Shown: positions 11,340-20,767, numbered from the stretch's first letter. The stretch is DNA of 36,733 nt from an uncultured Anaerolineales bacterium (GCA_937928795.1 CALFWB010000100.1:1-36733), one strand, 5' to 3'. Numbers and translations: made by a program. The notes: generated by a model not told the origin, from the sequence alone.

Positions 11340-12194
11340 ATGCGCTGGAAATGGCAATATCTCGAGGAAAAGTTCATGCAAGGTTTAATGCTCCTGTCCT
11401 TTGGGCTGATCCTGCTTAGCTTGCTCCTCATCCTATTCACCATCGTTTCGAAGGGACTGCCATCTCTAAGCTGGGAAATGATCTCCCAAACTCCAAAAGG
11501 TGGCTTCTATTTAGGCAAAGAAGGTGGCATCCTTAATGCTATCATCGGTTCGCTCTACCTAGCCCTTGGCGGCACCCTGATCGCCCTACTTTTTGCCTTC
11601 CCTTTAGCCTTGCTTCTCAATATCTATCTTTCACAAAGGCTATGGGCGGATATCGTAAGGCTATCCTTGGATATCCTTTGGGGGATACCTTCCATTGTTT
11701 ATGGCGCGTTCGGGTTCACACTGATGATCTTTCTTGGTTGGAGAGCCTCTTTACTGGGTGGTATTCTGACCCTCGCTTTATTAGAGTTCCCGATCATGGC
11801 GCGCGCCATGGACGAAGTGATCCGCCGCGTGCCACCAGACCTACCCCGCGCCGCCTATGCTCTAGGCTCAACCAACCTAGAGACCGCTTTCCTTGTCCTT
11901 ACCCGACAAATCCTGCCCGGCATAGCCACGGCGATTTTACTGGCTTTCGGGCGCGGCATCGGAGATGCTGCCTCTGTCCTGTTTACGGCGGGATATACCG
12001 ATCGCATTCCCAATTCCTTGTTCAGCCCGGCAGCATCCTTACCCTTAGCAGTTTTCTTTCAACTCGGGACTCCCTTTCCAGAAGTCCAACAGCGGGCTTA
12101 CTCCGCAGCCCTGATTCTAACGGTCATTGTCTTAGGAGTGAGTCTAACCTCGCGTTGGTTATCCCACGTTCTGGATCGTTACTCAATTCATTGA
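11340..12194 (+). CDS. pstA: Phosphate ABC transporter permease PstA
   Basis: This 284-residue membrane protein is the second permease of the Pst importer. About six hydrophobic segments are visible, and the coupling loop reads RAAYALGSTNLETA followed by LPGIATAILL. The family stretch DILWGIPSIVYGAFGF lies in the middle of the protein. The ATG at 11340 follows an ACGGAGAA ribosome site and lies 27 bases after the pstC stop. Length and topology are typical. Confidence 0.95.
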   Translation: MRWKWQYLEEKFMQGLMLLSFGLILLSLLLILFTIVSKGLPSLSWEMISQTPKGGFYLGKEGGILNAIIGSLYLALGGTLIALLFAFPLALLLNIYLSQRLWADIVRLSLDILWGIPSIVYGAFGFTLMIFLGWRASLLGGILTLALLEFPIMARAMDEVIRRVPPDLPRAAYALGSTNLETAFLVLTRQILPGIATAILLAFGRGIGDAASVLFTAGYTDRIPNSLFSPAASLPLAVFFQLGTPFPEVQQRAYSAALILTVIVLGVSLTSRWLSHVLDRYSIH

Positions 12195-12212
12195 TAACCC
12201 TGGAGAGGCAGC

Positions 12213-12974
12213 ATGAGTGGAACCCTTCCTCATCTGGAAACCCAAAACCTGAGCGCTTATTACGGAACAACCCAAGCCCTCGAAGATGTTTCCATTGTGA
12301 TCCCAAGGCACCAAATTACCATGATCATTGGTCCCTCCGGCTGTGGAAAAACAACCCTGCTCAAATGTCTCAATCGCTTTATCGAACTAGAGGAAAACGC
12401 CCGAGTCGAAGGCAAGGTTCTCCTAGATGGCGAAAACATTTATTCACCTACGGTTGATGTAACTGAAGTACGCAAAAAGAGCGGACTGCTCGCTCAACGT
12501 CCCTATCCTTTGCCGATGTCCATCTTCGATAACGTCGCCTACGGATTGCGCATTCACCGCTTGCGCTCGCGTCATGAACTAAATCAAGCCGTACAACAAT
12601 ATCTACAAGTCGCCGGTTTGTGGGAGGAGGTCAAAGATCGTTTACACTGCCCTGCCTCGCAACTATCAATCGGGCAACAACAAAGGCTCTGTTTGGCTAG
12701 AGGATTAGCAGTCGAACCAGAAATCATCCTAGGGGATGAACCGACCTCGGCGCTCGATCCGGTTTCCGCCCAACACATTGAAAGACGACTTATTGAGTTA
12801 AAGGAACGCTATACCATTGTTCTCGTCTCTCATATTCTGCGCCAAGCACGCCGTTTGGCAGATTATGTGATTTTTATGTATATGGGAAAGGTGATCGAAG
12901 CCGGTCCAGCTCATCAAGTTTTCAACTATCCTCAACATGAGCGCACCCGCGCTTATCTGTCGGGCGAATTTTAG
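12213..12974 (+). CDS. pstB: Phosphate ABC transporter ATP-binding protein PstB
   Basis: This 253-residue ATPase energises phosphate import through PstCA on the cytoplasmic face. Walker A is GPSGCGKT (residues 40-47), the Q-loop glutamine is Q95, Walker B is ILGDEP with E176 as the catalytic base, the D-loop reads SALD, and the switch histidine is H207 in VSH. The PstB-typical [11 protein letters not shown] follows the Q-loop. The signature motif reads LSIGQQQR (151-158) instead of LSGGQQQR, so the second signature position carries isoleucine at 153. A GGAGAG ribosome site precedes the ATG. No phoU gene follows. The 242-base gap to the next gene (12975-13216) contains an imperfect inverted repeat around GGCGCTA but no clear terminator. 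Confidence 0.95.
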   Translation: MSGTLPHLETQNLSAYYGTTQALEDVSIVIPRHQITMIIGPSGCGKTTLLKCLNRFIELEENARVEGKVLLDGENIYSPTVDVTEVRKKSGLLAQRPYPLPMSIFDNVAYGLRIHRLRSRHELNQAVQQYLQVAGLWEEVKDRLHCPASQLSIGQQQRLCLARGLAVEPEIILGDEPTSALDPVSAQHIERRLIELKERYTIVLVSHILRQARRLADYVIFMYMGKVIEAGPAHQVFNYPQHERTRAYLSGEF

Positions 12975-13216
12975 TTCCCCAAATTAACCGTTGGATAGGG
13001 TGTTTCATAACGCAAAGGCGCTAGGGTTTGTGTGCTTTTTTGATTTTCACGGCGCAATGTTTGTTTTTCCTTATTTTGAATTTGACTTTCTTGGTTCCTG
13101 AGCGTCTTGGCGCTAAGCTTTTCGGTTTTGGCAGTGGAACTCAAAGGAGGGTTGAGGGTTTTATAAATTTCTAATCATTGCCCGTTATAATATCCTTGTG
13201 CGAAAGGATGTCGGGC

Positions 13217-14554
13217 ATGAAAAAATTTCTTTGGCTGGTACTGTGGGTTATCCTCCTCAGCGGTTTCTTCTCAAATGAGATTAGCATCGCTCAAAGCAAC
13301 CTACCGATCATTTATGTTCTAACTGCAGATGGGCCGGTAACGCCTGCCATGCGTGAATATTTGCGCCGTGGGATTCAAATTGCCGAAAGGCGAAACGCCC
13401 TGGCGCTGATCTTTCAACTGAACACCCCTGGTGGCAGCGTTGATACGACGAACACCATTATCCAAGACATCCGCGAGAGCCAAGTGCCAGTAGTTGTTTA
13501 TATTCACCCGCGAGGGGCAATGGCCGGCTCAGCCGGCACGCTGATTACCCTTGCGGGACATATTGCGGCTATGGCGCCAGAAACGACCATTGGGGCAGCC
13601 AGTCCAGTTGGAGCAGAAGGGCAGGAACTTGGTCAGACGATGGAAGCTAAAGTCAAGAACATCCTCAAGGCAACCGTGCGTTCACTGGCTGAACGGCGCG
13701 GTGAGGAAGCGGTCAAGCTAGCCGAGGAGACGATCGAATCGGCAGTGGCTGTTTCGGCAAACGAGGCATTGCAGGCCGGGTTAATTGATTTTATTGCTAC
13801 CGATTTAGTTGACCTAATCCGTCAGATGGATGGTTTTACGGTAGAGATGGCAGGCGGATCGCGCACCCTCCAAACCACCGGCGCCATGACCGAGCCTCTC
13901 TCCCCATCCCTCATTGAGCAAATCCTCTCCATCCTGACCAACCCTAACATCGTCTTTTTGCTGTTGACGATTGGCGTCCAAGCGATCATCATCGAACTCT
14001 ACAGCCCAGGCGGATGGGTGGCTGGCTTCATTGGAGTCGTTTGTGTTGCGCTGGCGATGTATGGATTAGGAGTTTTGCCGGTCAATTGGTTTGGGGTCGT
14101 CTTTATCATTATTGCCTTTGTTCTGTTTATCCTTGAACTTAACACGCCCACCTTTGGAGGATTGACGGCTGCTGGCGTGGCATCCTTGATCATTGGTGCC
14201 TTGGTGCTGTTTAACTCGCCAGGCGTGCCTTCCTTTCAACGCATCTCTGTCCCTCTGGTTGTGGTCACTTCTTCGGTACTGGGCATCCTATTCGTGGGCA
14301 TCCTTCTGTTTGCCTTACGCGCTCAGCAGGCACCAGTCCAAATGGGGATTGAAAGCGTGATCGGCAAACAAGGCGAAGTCAAAGCCGAGATCAACCCGGT
14401 CGGCAGTGTGCAAGTTGGCGGAGAGCTATGGACGGCTGAGTTGCAACCCGGTCAAAAACCGATCCCGGCCGGCAGCCGAGTTGAGGTCACCGGCAAACAC
14501 GGCATTCGTCTCTATATAAAGACCATTGACGAACCCCCAAAGGAGGCAGAGTGA
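13217..14554 (+). CDS. NfeD-family membrane-bound serine protease (long form)
   Basis: This is a 445-residue full-length NfeD (nodulation formation efficiency D) protein. It starts with a signal peptide (MKKFLWLVLWVILL). A ClpP/SppA-like protease domain follows at about 30-230, with PGGSVD at 71-76 and the nucleophile S105 in AGSAGT. Four or five membrane helices lie at about 245-375, and a C-terminal OB-like NfeD domain ends the protein. Relatives cleave membrane or stomatin-type proteins, but no stomatin gene is adjacent here. The ATG at 13217 is selected because AAAGGA lies eight bases upstream; the longer frame starting at 13178 would run through a TATAAT element (13186-13191) that may be the gene's own -10 box. 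Its last codons overlap the thioesterase start. Confidence 0.92.
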   Translation: MKKFLWLVLWVILLSGFFSNEISIAQSNLPIIYVLTADGPVTPAMREYLRRGIQIAERRNALALIFQLNTPGGSVDTTNTIIQDIRESQVPVVVYIHPRGAMAGSAGTLITLAGHIAAMAPETTIGAASPVGAEGQELGQTMEAKVKNILKATVRSLAERRGEEAVKLAEETIESAVAVSANEALQAGLIDFIATDLVDLIRQMDGFTVEMAGGSRTLQTTGAMTEPLSPSLIEQILSILTNPNIVFLLLTIGVQAIIIELYSPGGWVAGFIGVVCVALAMYGLGVLPVNWFGVVFIIIAFVLFILELNTPTFGGLTAAGVASLIIGALVLFNSPGVPSFQRISVPLVVVTSSVLGILFVGILLFALRAQQAPVQMGIESVIGKQGEVKAEINPVGSVQVGGELWTAELQPGQKPIPAGSRVEVTGKHGIRLYIKTIDEPPKEAE

Positions 14555-15024
14555 GCAATCAGGCTATACAAGATTACTATCCTGATCAACTCAGTTATTG
14601 TTACGGCTGCGGTCGTCTCAACGAACACGGCCTCCAAATTAAGAGCTATTGGCAAGGGGACGAAGTAGTCTGCCACTTCACCCCCAAGCCCTATCACACA
14701 GCCATACCGGGTTATGTGTACGGCGGTTTAATTGCCTCCCTGATCGATTGCCATAGCACTGGCAGTGCAGCCGCTGCCCTCGCCCGAGCCAAGAATATCA
14801 ACCTCGAAGTTGAAGCCGCCCCGCGTTTTGTCACTGCTTCGCTCAAAGTTGATTACCTCCGCCCTACTCCTTTAGGGCCGCCATTAGAATTACGCGCTCA
14901 CATTGTTGAAATCAAGGAGCGCAAAGTTGTTGTCCAGACCACCCTTTCAGCTAACGGAGAAATTTGCGCCAAAGGTGAGGTCGTAGCCGTGCTGATGCCA
15001 GAAAACTTGGTCAAAGACCCCTAG
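14551..15024 (+). CDS. PaaI-like hotdog-fold thioesterase
   Basis: The 157-residue protein is a single hotdog-fold domain of the PaaI/4HBT group, probably hydrolysing an acyl-CoA thioester in the cytoplasm. The N-terminal CYGCGRLNEHGL is typical of one PaaI-like subfamily, and the hotdog core runs from GYVYGGLIASLID (with the substrate-facing helix) to VDYLRPTPLG. It starts with GTG at 14551, overlapping the nfeD-type stop as GTGA, with AAAGGAGG just upstream, so it is translationally coupled to that gene. The stop overlaps the convergent L,D-transpeptidase gene by four bases. The natural acyl substrate cannot be told from the sequence. Confidence 0.88.
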   Translation: MSNQAIQDYYPDQLSYCYGCGRLNEHGLQIKSYWQGDEVVCHFTPKPYHTAIPGYVYGGLIASLIDCHSTGSAAAALARAKNINLEVEAAPRFVTASLKVDYLRPTPLGPPLELRAHIVEIKERKVVVQTTLSANGEICAKGEVVAVLMPENLVKDP

Positions 15025-16514
15025 GGTACAATTTCAACCACCACCCCATTTTCCGCCCAGTTATACAGGAATTTTGCGTCAGGCAGATCGAGGATAATAC
15101 ACCCATAAGAAGCCGGCCTGCCCAAAACATTTGCCCACAAGCGGGTGCCATTGGAAAGGGTGGGCAAACCATGGATGCCGTTCATAAACCCCGGCCAAGC
15201 CTCATAAATGCCGAGAAAATTGGGCATGTATAAATCCCAAACTGAAGCATAGGCGTTTGCTTTGTGAGTCAACACCTGAAACACACCCGGCTGGGTTGGC
15301 GAGCGGTCTATTCCTGTACTAATCACAAACTTCTTGATCTGCTTGCCATTTTCATAGACCATCAGGCGTTGTTTGCTAATGCTGATGACAATCCGCTTGT
15401 GAGGGATAATCTCCAGAGGCAGCATTTCATCTTTGGAGGGGATGGATAACACTTGTCCGCTCAAGAGACGATCGGGGTCTAAACCCGGATTTGCCTCGAG
15501 AATCTTCCACATCGGAAAACCGAGCTTCCAAGAGATCTTAAGTAACGTATCTCCCGGCTGGACAGTGTAGGTAGTGGGTTTATGATTGACCCAGATAAAT
15601 ACCGCCTCGCCCATCTCAATTTGACGTTTGAGCAGGGGAGCTACCCTATCACGACTCAAGTAGCGATTTCCACCCAATCCTTCCCCAAGCAAATCTAGGT
15701 CCTTTTTTATATATTCTTCATCCAAGCGCAGCCTGACATGTTGATCCACAATTTCGATTTGCATCCAGCGGCTGATGATCTCCGGAGAAAGCGGCAGGTC
15801 TAACCATTCATCGGTGATGGCATCATATATCCGAACGTTTTCTGAGTTTTTGAGAAACATTTCTAGCTGCTTCTCAGCTTCTGCAGTATTCACGGTTGGC
15901 GCAGGGATAGGCTTAAGGGAAAGCTTAAGTTCACCTCTCTCCATGATGCCCTGTGGGTCAGCAATCATTTGCTGGATCGTATCCTCAAGGTTGATCTCGT
16001 AGCCGATTTCCCCGCCAAGCCATTGGAGTTGTCCATTATGGATGTGAACAGTGGGTGGCTTTGGCGGTTGCCGGACTTCTTCATTCAACTGTTGCAAGCG
16101 CCGCACAGCTTGGTTGGTATCCAGGATGGTAAGCGGGGAGACCGTATGAGAATTGCCCAAGCTCTGCAGAAATTCGGCAACATTCTTGACGATATTTGTT
16201 CCATGACCGCGTTCAAATGCGCGTTGCGTTGTGCGCGGCGCGTCCACCAATAAACCGAGTTCAACCGGCGCAAGGTACCAAACCCGCATTCCATCGGAAA
16301 CTTGAACACGCCGCCGCTGATTGTAGAACTGATCAATGCGCTCTGTCGCTTCTTGAAGCGATAGTCCCCCAACCTCTACAGGGCCAACCTGCACATTAGG
16401 CAGGAGGATATCGAACATTTGAAAGTAGGCATAGGGGGTCAGAACACAGATCAACGGCAGGAGACAGAATACCGATAAAATGATGCTCAAAACCGCCAGT
16501 TTACGAACTGTCAA
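15021..16514 (-). CDS. L,D-transpeptidase with VanW-type/peptidoglycan-binding repeats and LysM
   Basis: This 497-residue envelope enzyme has an N-terminal membrane anchor or signal (about 4-26), a long extracellular region resembling the peptidoglycan-binding module often found before VanW or YkuD domains (about 38-290, with VEVGGLSLQEA), a LysM domain (315-360, starting TYTVQPGDTL) and a C-terminal YkuD catalytic domain (about 371-497). The active-site residues H448 in GIHG and C472 in SYGC are both present. Such enzymes form 3-3 cross-links or attach proteins to peptidoglycan. The start is a TTG at 16514, overlapping the previous stop by 14 bases with GAGGG upstream. It is the last gene of the ten-gene minus-strand operon. 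Confidence 0.93.
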   Translation of the reverse strand: MTVRKLAVLSIILSVFCLLPLICVLTPYAYFQMFDILLPNVQVGPVEVGGLSLQEATERIDQFYNQRRRVQVSDGMRVWYLAPVELGLLVDAPRTTQRAFERGHGTNIVKNVAEFLQSLGNSHTVSPLTILDTNQAVRRLQQLNEEVRQPPKPPTVHIHNGQLQWLGGEIGYEINLEDTIQQMIADPQGIMERGELKLSLKPIPAPTVNTAEAEKQLEMFLKNSENVRIYDAITDEWLDLPLSPEIISRWMQIEIVDQHVRLRLDEEYIKKDLDLLGEGLGGNRYLSRDRVAPLLKRQIEMGEAVFIWVNHKPTTYTVQPGDTLLKISWKLGFPMWKILEANPGLDPDRLLSGQVLSIPSKDEMLPLEIIPHKRIVISISKQRLMVYENGKQIKKFVISTGIDRSPTQPGVFQVLTHKANAYASVWDLYMPNFLGIYEAWPGFMNGIHGLPTLSNGTRLWANVLGRPASYGCIILDLPDAKFLYNWAENGVVVEIVP

Positions 16515-17352
16515 GGCTGCCCTCTTTAAGCTGATCGTTCATCCATTGCAAAACCGTATCAAAAACGTTCTCTTTTTCGGGTTCGTTATGCAATTCGTGT
16601 GCCAAGCCCTCGAAGAGGATCAGTTTGGCGCGTGGGACTTTACGAGCCAGTTCCTCACTGCCACTTGGAAAGGTCAAGCGATCGGCTGTCCCGTGCAGAA
16701 TCAGCAACGGCACTGCAATTTCTCCCGCATGCTCAAAGACATATTGAATGGCGGGAATCGTTGCTTGAGCCATTCTCAGAGTCACCCAACTATGCACCAA
16801 AGGATCGGTTTTATATCGCCGAACAATCTCTGGGTCTCTGGAAATGGCGTTGGCATCCAAACCGCTAGGAAGAGCAAGTTGAGGTAGCCAGCCGCTTAAG
16901 GTTTGCACCAAAGCCAATTTGAGCTTTTGTTGGGTCAGAGGAGTATGCAACCCAGCCGCAGAGGAAATGGCGCCAACAAGGCGAGGTTGACGCCGAATCA
17001 GGTAATTCAGCATTAACAAACCACCCATGCTGTGGCCGTAAAAGAAACAAGGCGTTTGGGCAAAGCGTTCCTCTATCTGTTGCTGAAAAGCGGCGAGGTC
17101 TTGCATATAAGCCTCAAACGTGGGAGCATCGCCGCGTTTCCCTTCTGAACGGCCATGACCGCGCAGATCGAAAGCGATCAGGGCAATTTTTTCTTGACCG
17201 AACCTTTCAGCCAGATGAGCATACCGTCCACTATGCTCTCCCAGACCATGCACGAAGCCGACAACCGCTTTTGCATTTTCAGCCGGACGCCACTCTCTAC
17301 CAAAGAGTCGTTGTCCATCAAAGGTTTGAAAAGAAAACGTGTTTTCGTTCAT
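16501..17352 (-). CDS. Alpha/beta hydrolase, monoacylglycerol-lipase type
   Basis: The 283-residue protein is a serine hydrolase of the Hydrolase_4 (monoacylglycerol lipase / lysophospholipase) group. S108 in GHSMGG is the nucleophile, D224 in GTADRLTFP the acid and H252 in GLAHELHNE the base. HGLGEHSGRY (35-44) supplies the oxyanion region. It has no signal peptide, so it should act in the cytoplasm on monoacylglycerols, lysolipids or a similar ester. The ATG overlaps the GNAT gene stop as ATGA, with GAGAGG five bases upstream, which indicates translational coupling. Its link with the envelope genes may concern lipid turnover, but that is inference. Confidence 0.92.
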   Translation of the reverse strand: MNENTFSFQTFDGQRLFGREWRPAENAKAVVGFVHGLGEHSGRYAHLAERFGQEKIALIAFDLRGHGRSEGKRGDAPTFEAYMQDLAAFQQQIEERFAQTPCFFYGHSMGGLLMLNYLIRRQPRLVGAISSAAGLHTPLTQQKLKLALVQTLSGWLPQLALPSGLDANAISRDPEIVRRYKTDPLVHSWVTLRMAQATIPAIQYVFEHAGEIAVPLLILHGTADRLTFPSGSEELARKVPRAKLILFEGLAHELHNEPEKENVFDTVLQWMNDQLKEGSLDSS

Positions 17353-18194
17353 GGTCGCCTCTCGAATAAGAACAAAGGATACTTCTCACCTGTAGGGTGA
17401 AAATCTAGTTTTTTGTAAAGATGTAGGGATGCTAGGTTATCTGCTTGTGTGTTAACAGTGAGGGCACGCCATCCCCTGCGATAACAATAGACTTGTAAAG
17501 CGTTTACTAAGGCAGTCCCAATTCCGCAATTTTGATATTCTGGGAGCACCGCCAGACGAGCTAAGTGGGCACTCTCATGCATGGCTGTGCTAATTTGATA
17601 GGCAACGACTCCGCTGTCGTTTTCTGCGACCATTGCCACCGCAGCTTGCTCGTATCCTGCTAACAGGCCCTTTTCCGAGATCTGCCACGGTGAAGGAAAA
17701 GCCAAATGGTCTACTCTAGCCACAGAAGGCAAGTCTTTTTGGGTCATCATGCGGATTCGGAAAGCAACCTTTTCCTGCTCATCTTTCGTGAAACCGACCT
17801 TCCAAATAAGGACAACAACTTCGTTTTTCTGTTCAAAACCGCTCTCCACCAGCAATTTTTGAAACCAGCTATTCAATACAATGGCGCCTACTGTTAGTAG
17901 ACTTTGGCTAGCGGAAAATTGTTCCAAGACAAACCGCCACAATTTTTGCCATGCGGTTTGCGGAGAAATGCCTGACCCAACCGCAAAGAGTCGAATCCAG
18001 ATGATTTCCGGCGGATCTAATGGGCAAGCTAGGGCGGCTTGAATGCGCCCATTTTCCTCGATCACCCCAAATGGAGATTGCCCAAGCCAATCTAAGAGAG
18101 GCCGCCAATCCAGATGACGGTGAACAACTTGCTCGGAATAAAGCAAACTGGACAGATAGGGTCTATCCGCTGGAAGCGCTGAACGGATGATCAC
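17349..18194 (-). CDS. GNAT acetyltransferase with two GNAT-like halves
   Basis: The 281-residue protein ends in a clear GNAT domain (about 144-281). Its acetyl-CoA-binding segment is LARLAVLPEYQNCGIGTALV, and it ends with the typical NLASLHLYKKLDF strand-helix. The N-terminal half (about 1-135) has the shape of a second, degenerate GNAT fold: it starts MIIRSALPADRPYL and contains SWFQKLLVESGFEQ near its end, but no intact Q/RxxGxG/A loop. Tandem GNAT proteins with one inactive half are well known. It starts with GTG at 18194, one base after the TPR gene stop. The acetyl acceptor is unknown; protein lysine, an amino-terminal residue or a small amine are all possible. Confidence 0.88.
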   Translation of the reverse strand: MIIRSALPADRPYLSSLLYSEQVVHRHLDWRPLLDWLGQSPFGVIEENGRIQAALACPLDPPEIIWIRLFAVGSGISPQTAWQKLWRFVLEQFSASQSLLTVGAIVLNSWFQKLLVESGFEQKNEVVVLIWKVGFTKDEQEKVAFRIRMMTQKDLPSVARVDHLAFPSPWQISEKGLLAGYEQAAVAMVAENDSGVVAYQISTAMHESAHLARLAVLPEYQNCGIGTALVNALQVYCYRRGWRALTVNTQADNLASLHLYKKLDFHPTGEKYPLFLFERRP

Positions 18195-18195
18195 A

Positions 18196-18738
18196 TTACC
18201 TAGACATCAACTTCCAAGGAATTTCCATTAACTTTTTGAGGACTTGTTGTTGCAAGCTCAAGCGTGGGGCACCCTCCAATGCTGATTGGAAGGTTGCCAA
18301 CGCTTGAAGCTGTTTTCCTTGCTTCAACTGCAATTGAGATAATGCTTTCAGCGCATGGAGACGAAGCTCCGCCTTGCCGCATTTTTCTAACCATTCTGCC
18401 GACTGAAGGTAAGCCTCTTGAGCTTCTTCATAGCGCCCGCAGGCTTCTAGAGCAGCCCCTAAATTCCCATAAGCAATCCCCAAGCGCTCAAGATCGCCTT
18501 TCTCTTGGAAGAGCAACAAAGCGGGTTGGACAACATTAACGGCTTCCTCTCCTCGATCGAGTTGAACCAAAACCACGCTACAATTACTCCACATCTCAGC
18601 AGCCAAAATTTCCTCGCCTTGAGCTTGATAAGTATTTGCAGCCGCCTTGAATCCTTCTAGAGCTTCGAGAAAATTTTCCTCTCGAAAGGCCTTTTCGGCC
18701 GCCGCAGCGATTTTCTTAGCAGATAGGTCTTTGCTCAT
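18196..18738 (-). CDS. TPR-repeat protein
   Basis: This 180-residue protein consists almost wholly of tetratricopeptide-like helical pairs. Repeats can be seen at about 11-44 (AFREENFLEALEGFKAAA), 45-80, 85-118 (GIAYGNLGAALEACGRYEEA) and 120-155. It has no signal peptide or membrane helix, so it should be a cytoplasmic protein-interaction module. The ATG overlaps the stop of the upstream double-HTH gene as ATGA, and GGAG lies eight bases before it. The two proteins are therefore probably made in similar amounts and may act together. Confidence 0.88.
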   Translation of the reverse strand: MSKDLSAKKIAAAAEKAFREENFLEALEGFKAAANTYQAQGEEILAAEMWSNCSVVLVQLDRGEEAVNVVQPALLLFQEKGDLERLGIAYGNLGAALEACGRYEEAQEAYLQSAEWLEKCGKAELRLHALKALSQLQLKQGKQLQALATFQSALEGAPRLSLQQQVLKKLMEIPWKLMSR

Positions 18739-19415
18739 AAGGTAATCTCCAATAATCCTTCGGCAACGGCACGCAATTTTTCAACAGACATTTCGCTGAG
18801 TCGTTGCGCCAGCTCAAGATAAGGACGGTTTACCGGCTTACAAATAAAGCTCCTTAACTCCTCCGGTAAGGCTTGGAACTCCTGCCAGCTTTGATCGAGA
18901 ATCGGCATGTTCTTCTGGAGCCTTTCCCGATCCCAAAACACTTGAATCTTGAGTTGCAGAATCAACGCTAGAGCCTCTAAAAATGGCAACGGCAGCGCCT
19001 CTTCCCCCAACTCATATCTTTCGAGTTGGTCAGCATCGATACCCACTTGTTGGGAAAGCTCTTCCAACGTGAGACCGCGTTCCTGACGACTTTTGCGCAA
19101 CAGCGCTCCGATGATCCGTTGCCGGATCTGGCCGACCATTTCCCTCTGTTCCGCCGAAAGTGCTTGCCGATTGGCTGGCAAGAGCGAATTTCCCCAAAAA
19201 TGCGTTATCGGCACCCGATAAAACTCCGCCAAAGCCTCCAGATGGGGTAAGGAAGGGGAAACTTCGCCCATCTCATAGGCTTCAAGGGTCTGCGGGCTAA
19301 CACCTAAGAAATGCGCACTTTCTTCTAGGCTCTTTTGAGCCACTTGGCGCGCATTTCTCAACAGCACCCCTAATTTACGTTCTCTTATGGTGATCGATCT
19401 TGGGTCAATCTTCAT
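18735..19415 (-). CDS. Regulator with two XRE/Cro-type helix-turn-helix domains
   Basis: The 226-residue protein has two consecutive lambda-repressor-like HTH domains. The first is at about 16-75 (RNARQVAQKSLEESAHFLGVS and so on) and the second at about 101-160 (LLRKSRQERGLTLEELSQQ). A helical C-terminal part (170-226) follows. Two DNA-binding units in one chain suggest binding to a bipartite operator or a stable pseudo-dimer. It lies 21 bases after cpaF, with AAGGA upstream of the ATG, and is coupled to the TPR gene. It may control this operon or a target elsewhere; no operator could be identified. Confidence 0.88.
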   Translation of the reverse strand: MKIDPRSITIRERKLGVLLRNARQVAQKSLEESAHFLGVSPQTLEAYEMGEVSPSLPHLEALAEFYRVPITHFWGNSLLPANRQALSAEQREMVGQIRQRIIGALLRKSRQERGLTLEELSQQVGIDADQLERYELGEEALPLPFLEALALILQLKIQVFWDRERLQKNMPILDQSWQEFQALPEELRSFICKPVNRPYLELAQRLSEMSVEKLRAVAEGLLEITL

Positions 19416-19436
19416 CCTCTGTCCTTCATTACAGTT

Positions 19437-20759
19437 TTAGCCGCGGCCACTCTGCCGCCTCCCACTGGATAAAATATCTGCAAAATTAACGCCGAAAACT
19501 TCGGGCTTCAACTTAAATCCGGCGAGTTCTAGGCGGTGAATGAACAAAGGTCGCATACCGGTAGGCTTTAGCTCGCCGAGGACTTTTCCGGTCGAGTCAC
19601 TACCGCTTTCGTCAAACTTAAAGATGTCCGTCAGAACAATTGTATCCCCCTCCATGCCGACCACTTCGGTCACTTGGGTCACTTTCCGCGAGCCATCGCG
19701 CAAACGCGATACTTGAATAATCAAATCCACTGCTGAAGCAATTTGTTCGCGGACGATTTTGAGCGGCAAGTCCATCCCTGCCATCAAGGTCAAGGTCTCC
19801 AAGCGAGAGAGCGCATCGCGCGGCGTGTTGGCATGAATCGTGGTCAAGGAGCCATCGTGCCCGGTGTTCATCGCCTGGAGCATATCCAAAGCCTCTCCAC
19901 CGCGACACTCCCCAACCACAATGCGGTCCGGACGCATTCGCAAGGCATTCCGCACCAGATCGCGGATGCGCACCTCTCCTTTGCCCTCCAAATCAGGCGG
20001 TTTGGTCTCTAAGCGCACCACATGTTCCTGATGTAATTGCAATTCTGCGGCATCTTCAACCGTAACAATTCGTTCATGCTCCGGAATAAAACCAGAAAGG
20101 ATGTTTAACAAGGTCGTTTTTCCTGAGCCTGTGCCGCCCGAGATCACGATATTTAAGCGGGCTACCACACAGGCTTGCAAGAACTCTGCCGCAGATGGGG
20201 TCAAAGAACCCAACTCAATTAGCTTTTCCACGGTCAGCTTTTCGCGGAAAAACTTTCGGATGGTTACCGAAGGTCCGTCAATGGCTACAGGCGGGATCAC
20301 AGCATTAAAACGCGAACCATCGGGTAGCCGAGCATCTACGGCAGGGTGATCAGCATCGACGCGCCTGCCCAACGGGCGCACAACTCGCTCGATTAAGTTC
20401 AGCACTTGTTGGTCATTCTCGAAGGTGACATCGGTTTTATGAATGATGCCTTTTTTTTCGATATAAACTTTCCTTGCCCCATTGATCATGATCTCCGTTA
20501 CTTGTGGGTCATCAAGAAAGGGTTGAACTGGACCGAGACCGAAAACCTCCCCAAAAACCTCCTGCACTAAGCGCTCCTTAAGAGCACCGTTCAGATTGAC
20601 ACCGGATTTCTGAATTGCCTGTTCAATCAGGGTATAAGTTGCCTGACGGTCGAAAAGTTCAAAGCCACCTTGCTGATGAACTTTTTGAATCAGATAACTT
20701 TTATAAGCTTGGTAATTCTGAGCGGTCAATGCACGTTGAGCGTTCGTTGCTTCAGCCAT
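19437..20759 (-). CDS. cpaF: CpaF/TadA-type secretion ATPase
   Basis: The 440-residue protein is a type II/IV secretion ATPase of the CpaF (TadA) family, which powers Tad/Flp pilus assembly or related export at the cytoplasmic membrane. The N-terminal helical domain (about 1-100) is followed by the ATPase core. Walker A is GGTGSGKT (208-215), the Asp-box glutamate is E235 in VEDAAEL, Walker B is [10 protein letters not shown] with E284, and the His-box is H309 in [10 protein letters not shown]-terminal extension of about 60 residues follows the core. The ATG at 20759 is chosen because GAGG lies five bases upstream. No tadB, tadC, tadZ or pilin gene is present in the window, so it appears as an orphan among signalling genes. 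Confidence 0.95.
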   Translation of the reverse strand: MAEATNAQRALTAQNYQAYKSYLIQKVHQQGGFELFDRQATYTLIEQAIQKSGVNLNGALKERLVQEVFGEVFGLGPVQPFLDDPQVTEIMINGARKVYIEKKGIIHKTDVTFENDQQVLNLIERVVRPLGRRVDADHPAVDARLPDGSRFNAVIPPVAIDGPSVTIRKFFREKLTVEKLIELGSLTPSAAEFLQACVVARLNIVISGGTGSGKTTLLNILSGFIPEHERIVTVEDAAELQLHQEHVVRLETKPPDLEGKGEVRIRDLVRNALRMRPDRIVVGECRGGEALDMLQAMNTGHDGSLTTIHANTPRDALSRLETLTLMAGMDLPLKIVREQIASAVDLIIQVSRLRDGSRKVTQVTEVVGMEGDTIVLTDIFKFDESGSDSTGKVLGELKPTGMRPLFIHRLELAGFKLKPEVFGVNFADILSSGRRQSGRG

Positions 20760-20767
20760 AAACACCT

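Noticed and set aside
12975-13216. Possible small RNA or terminator between pstB and the NfeD gene
   Set aside because: Only an imperfect inverted word around GGCGCTA is seen. The T-rich stretch at about 13036 has no stable stem before it.
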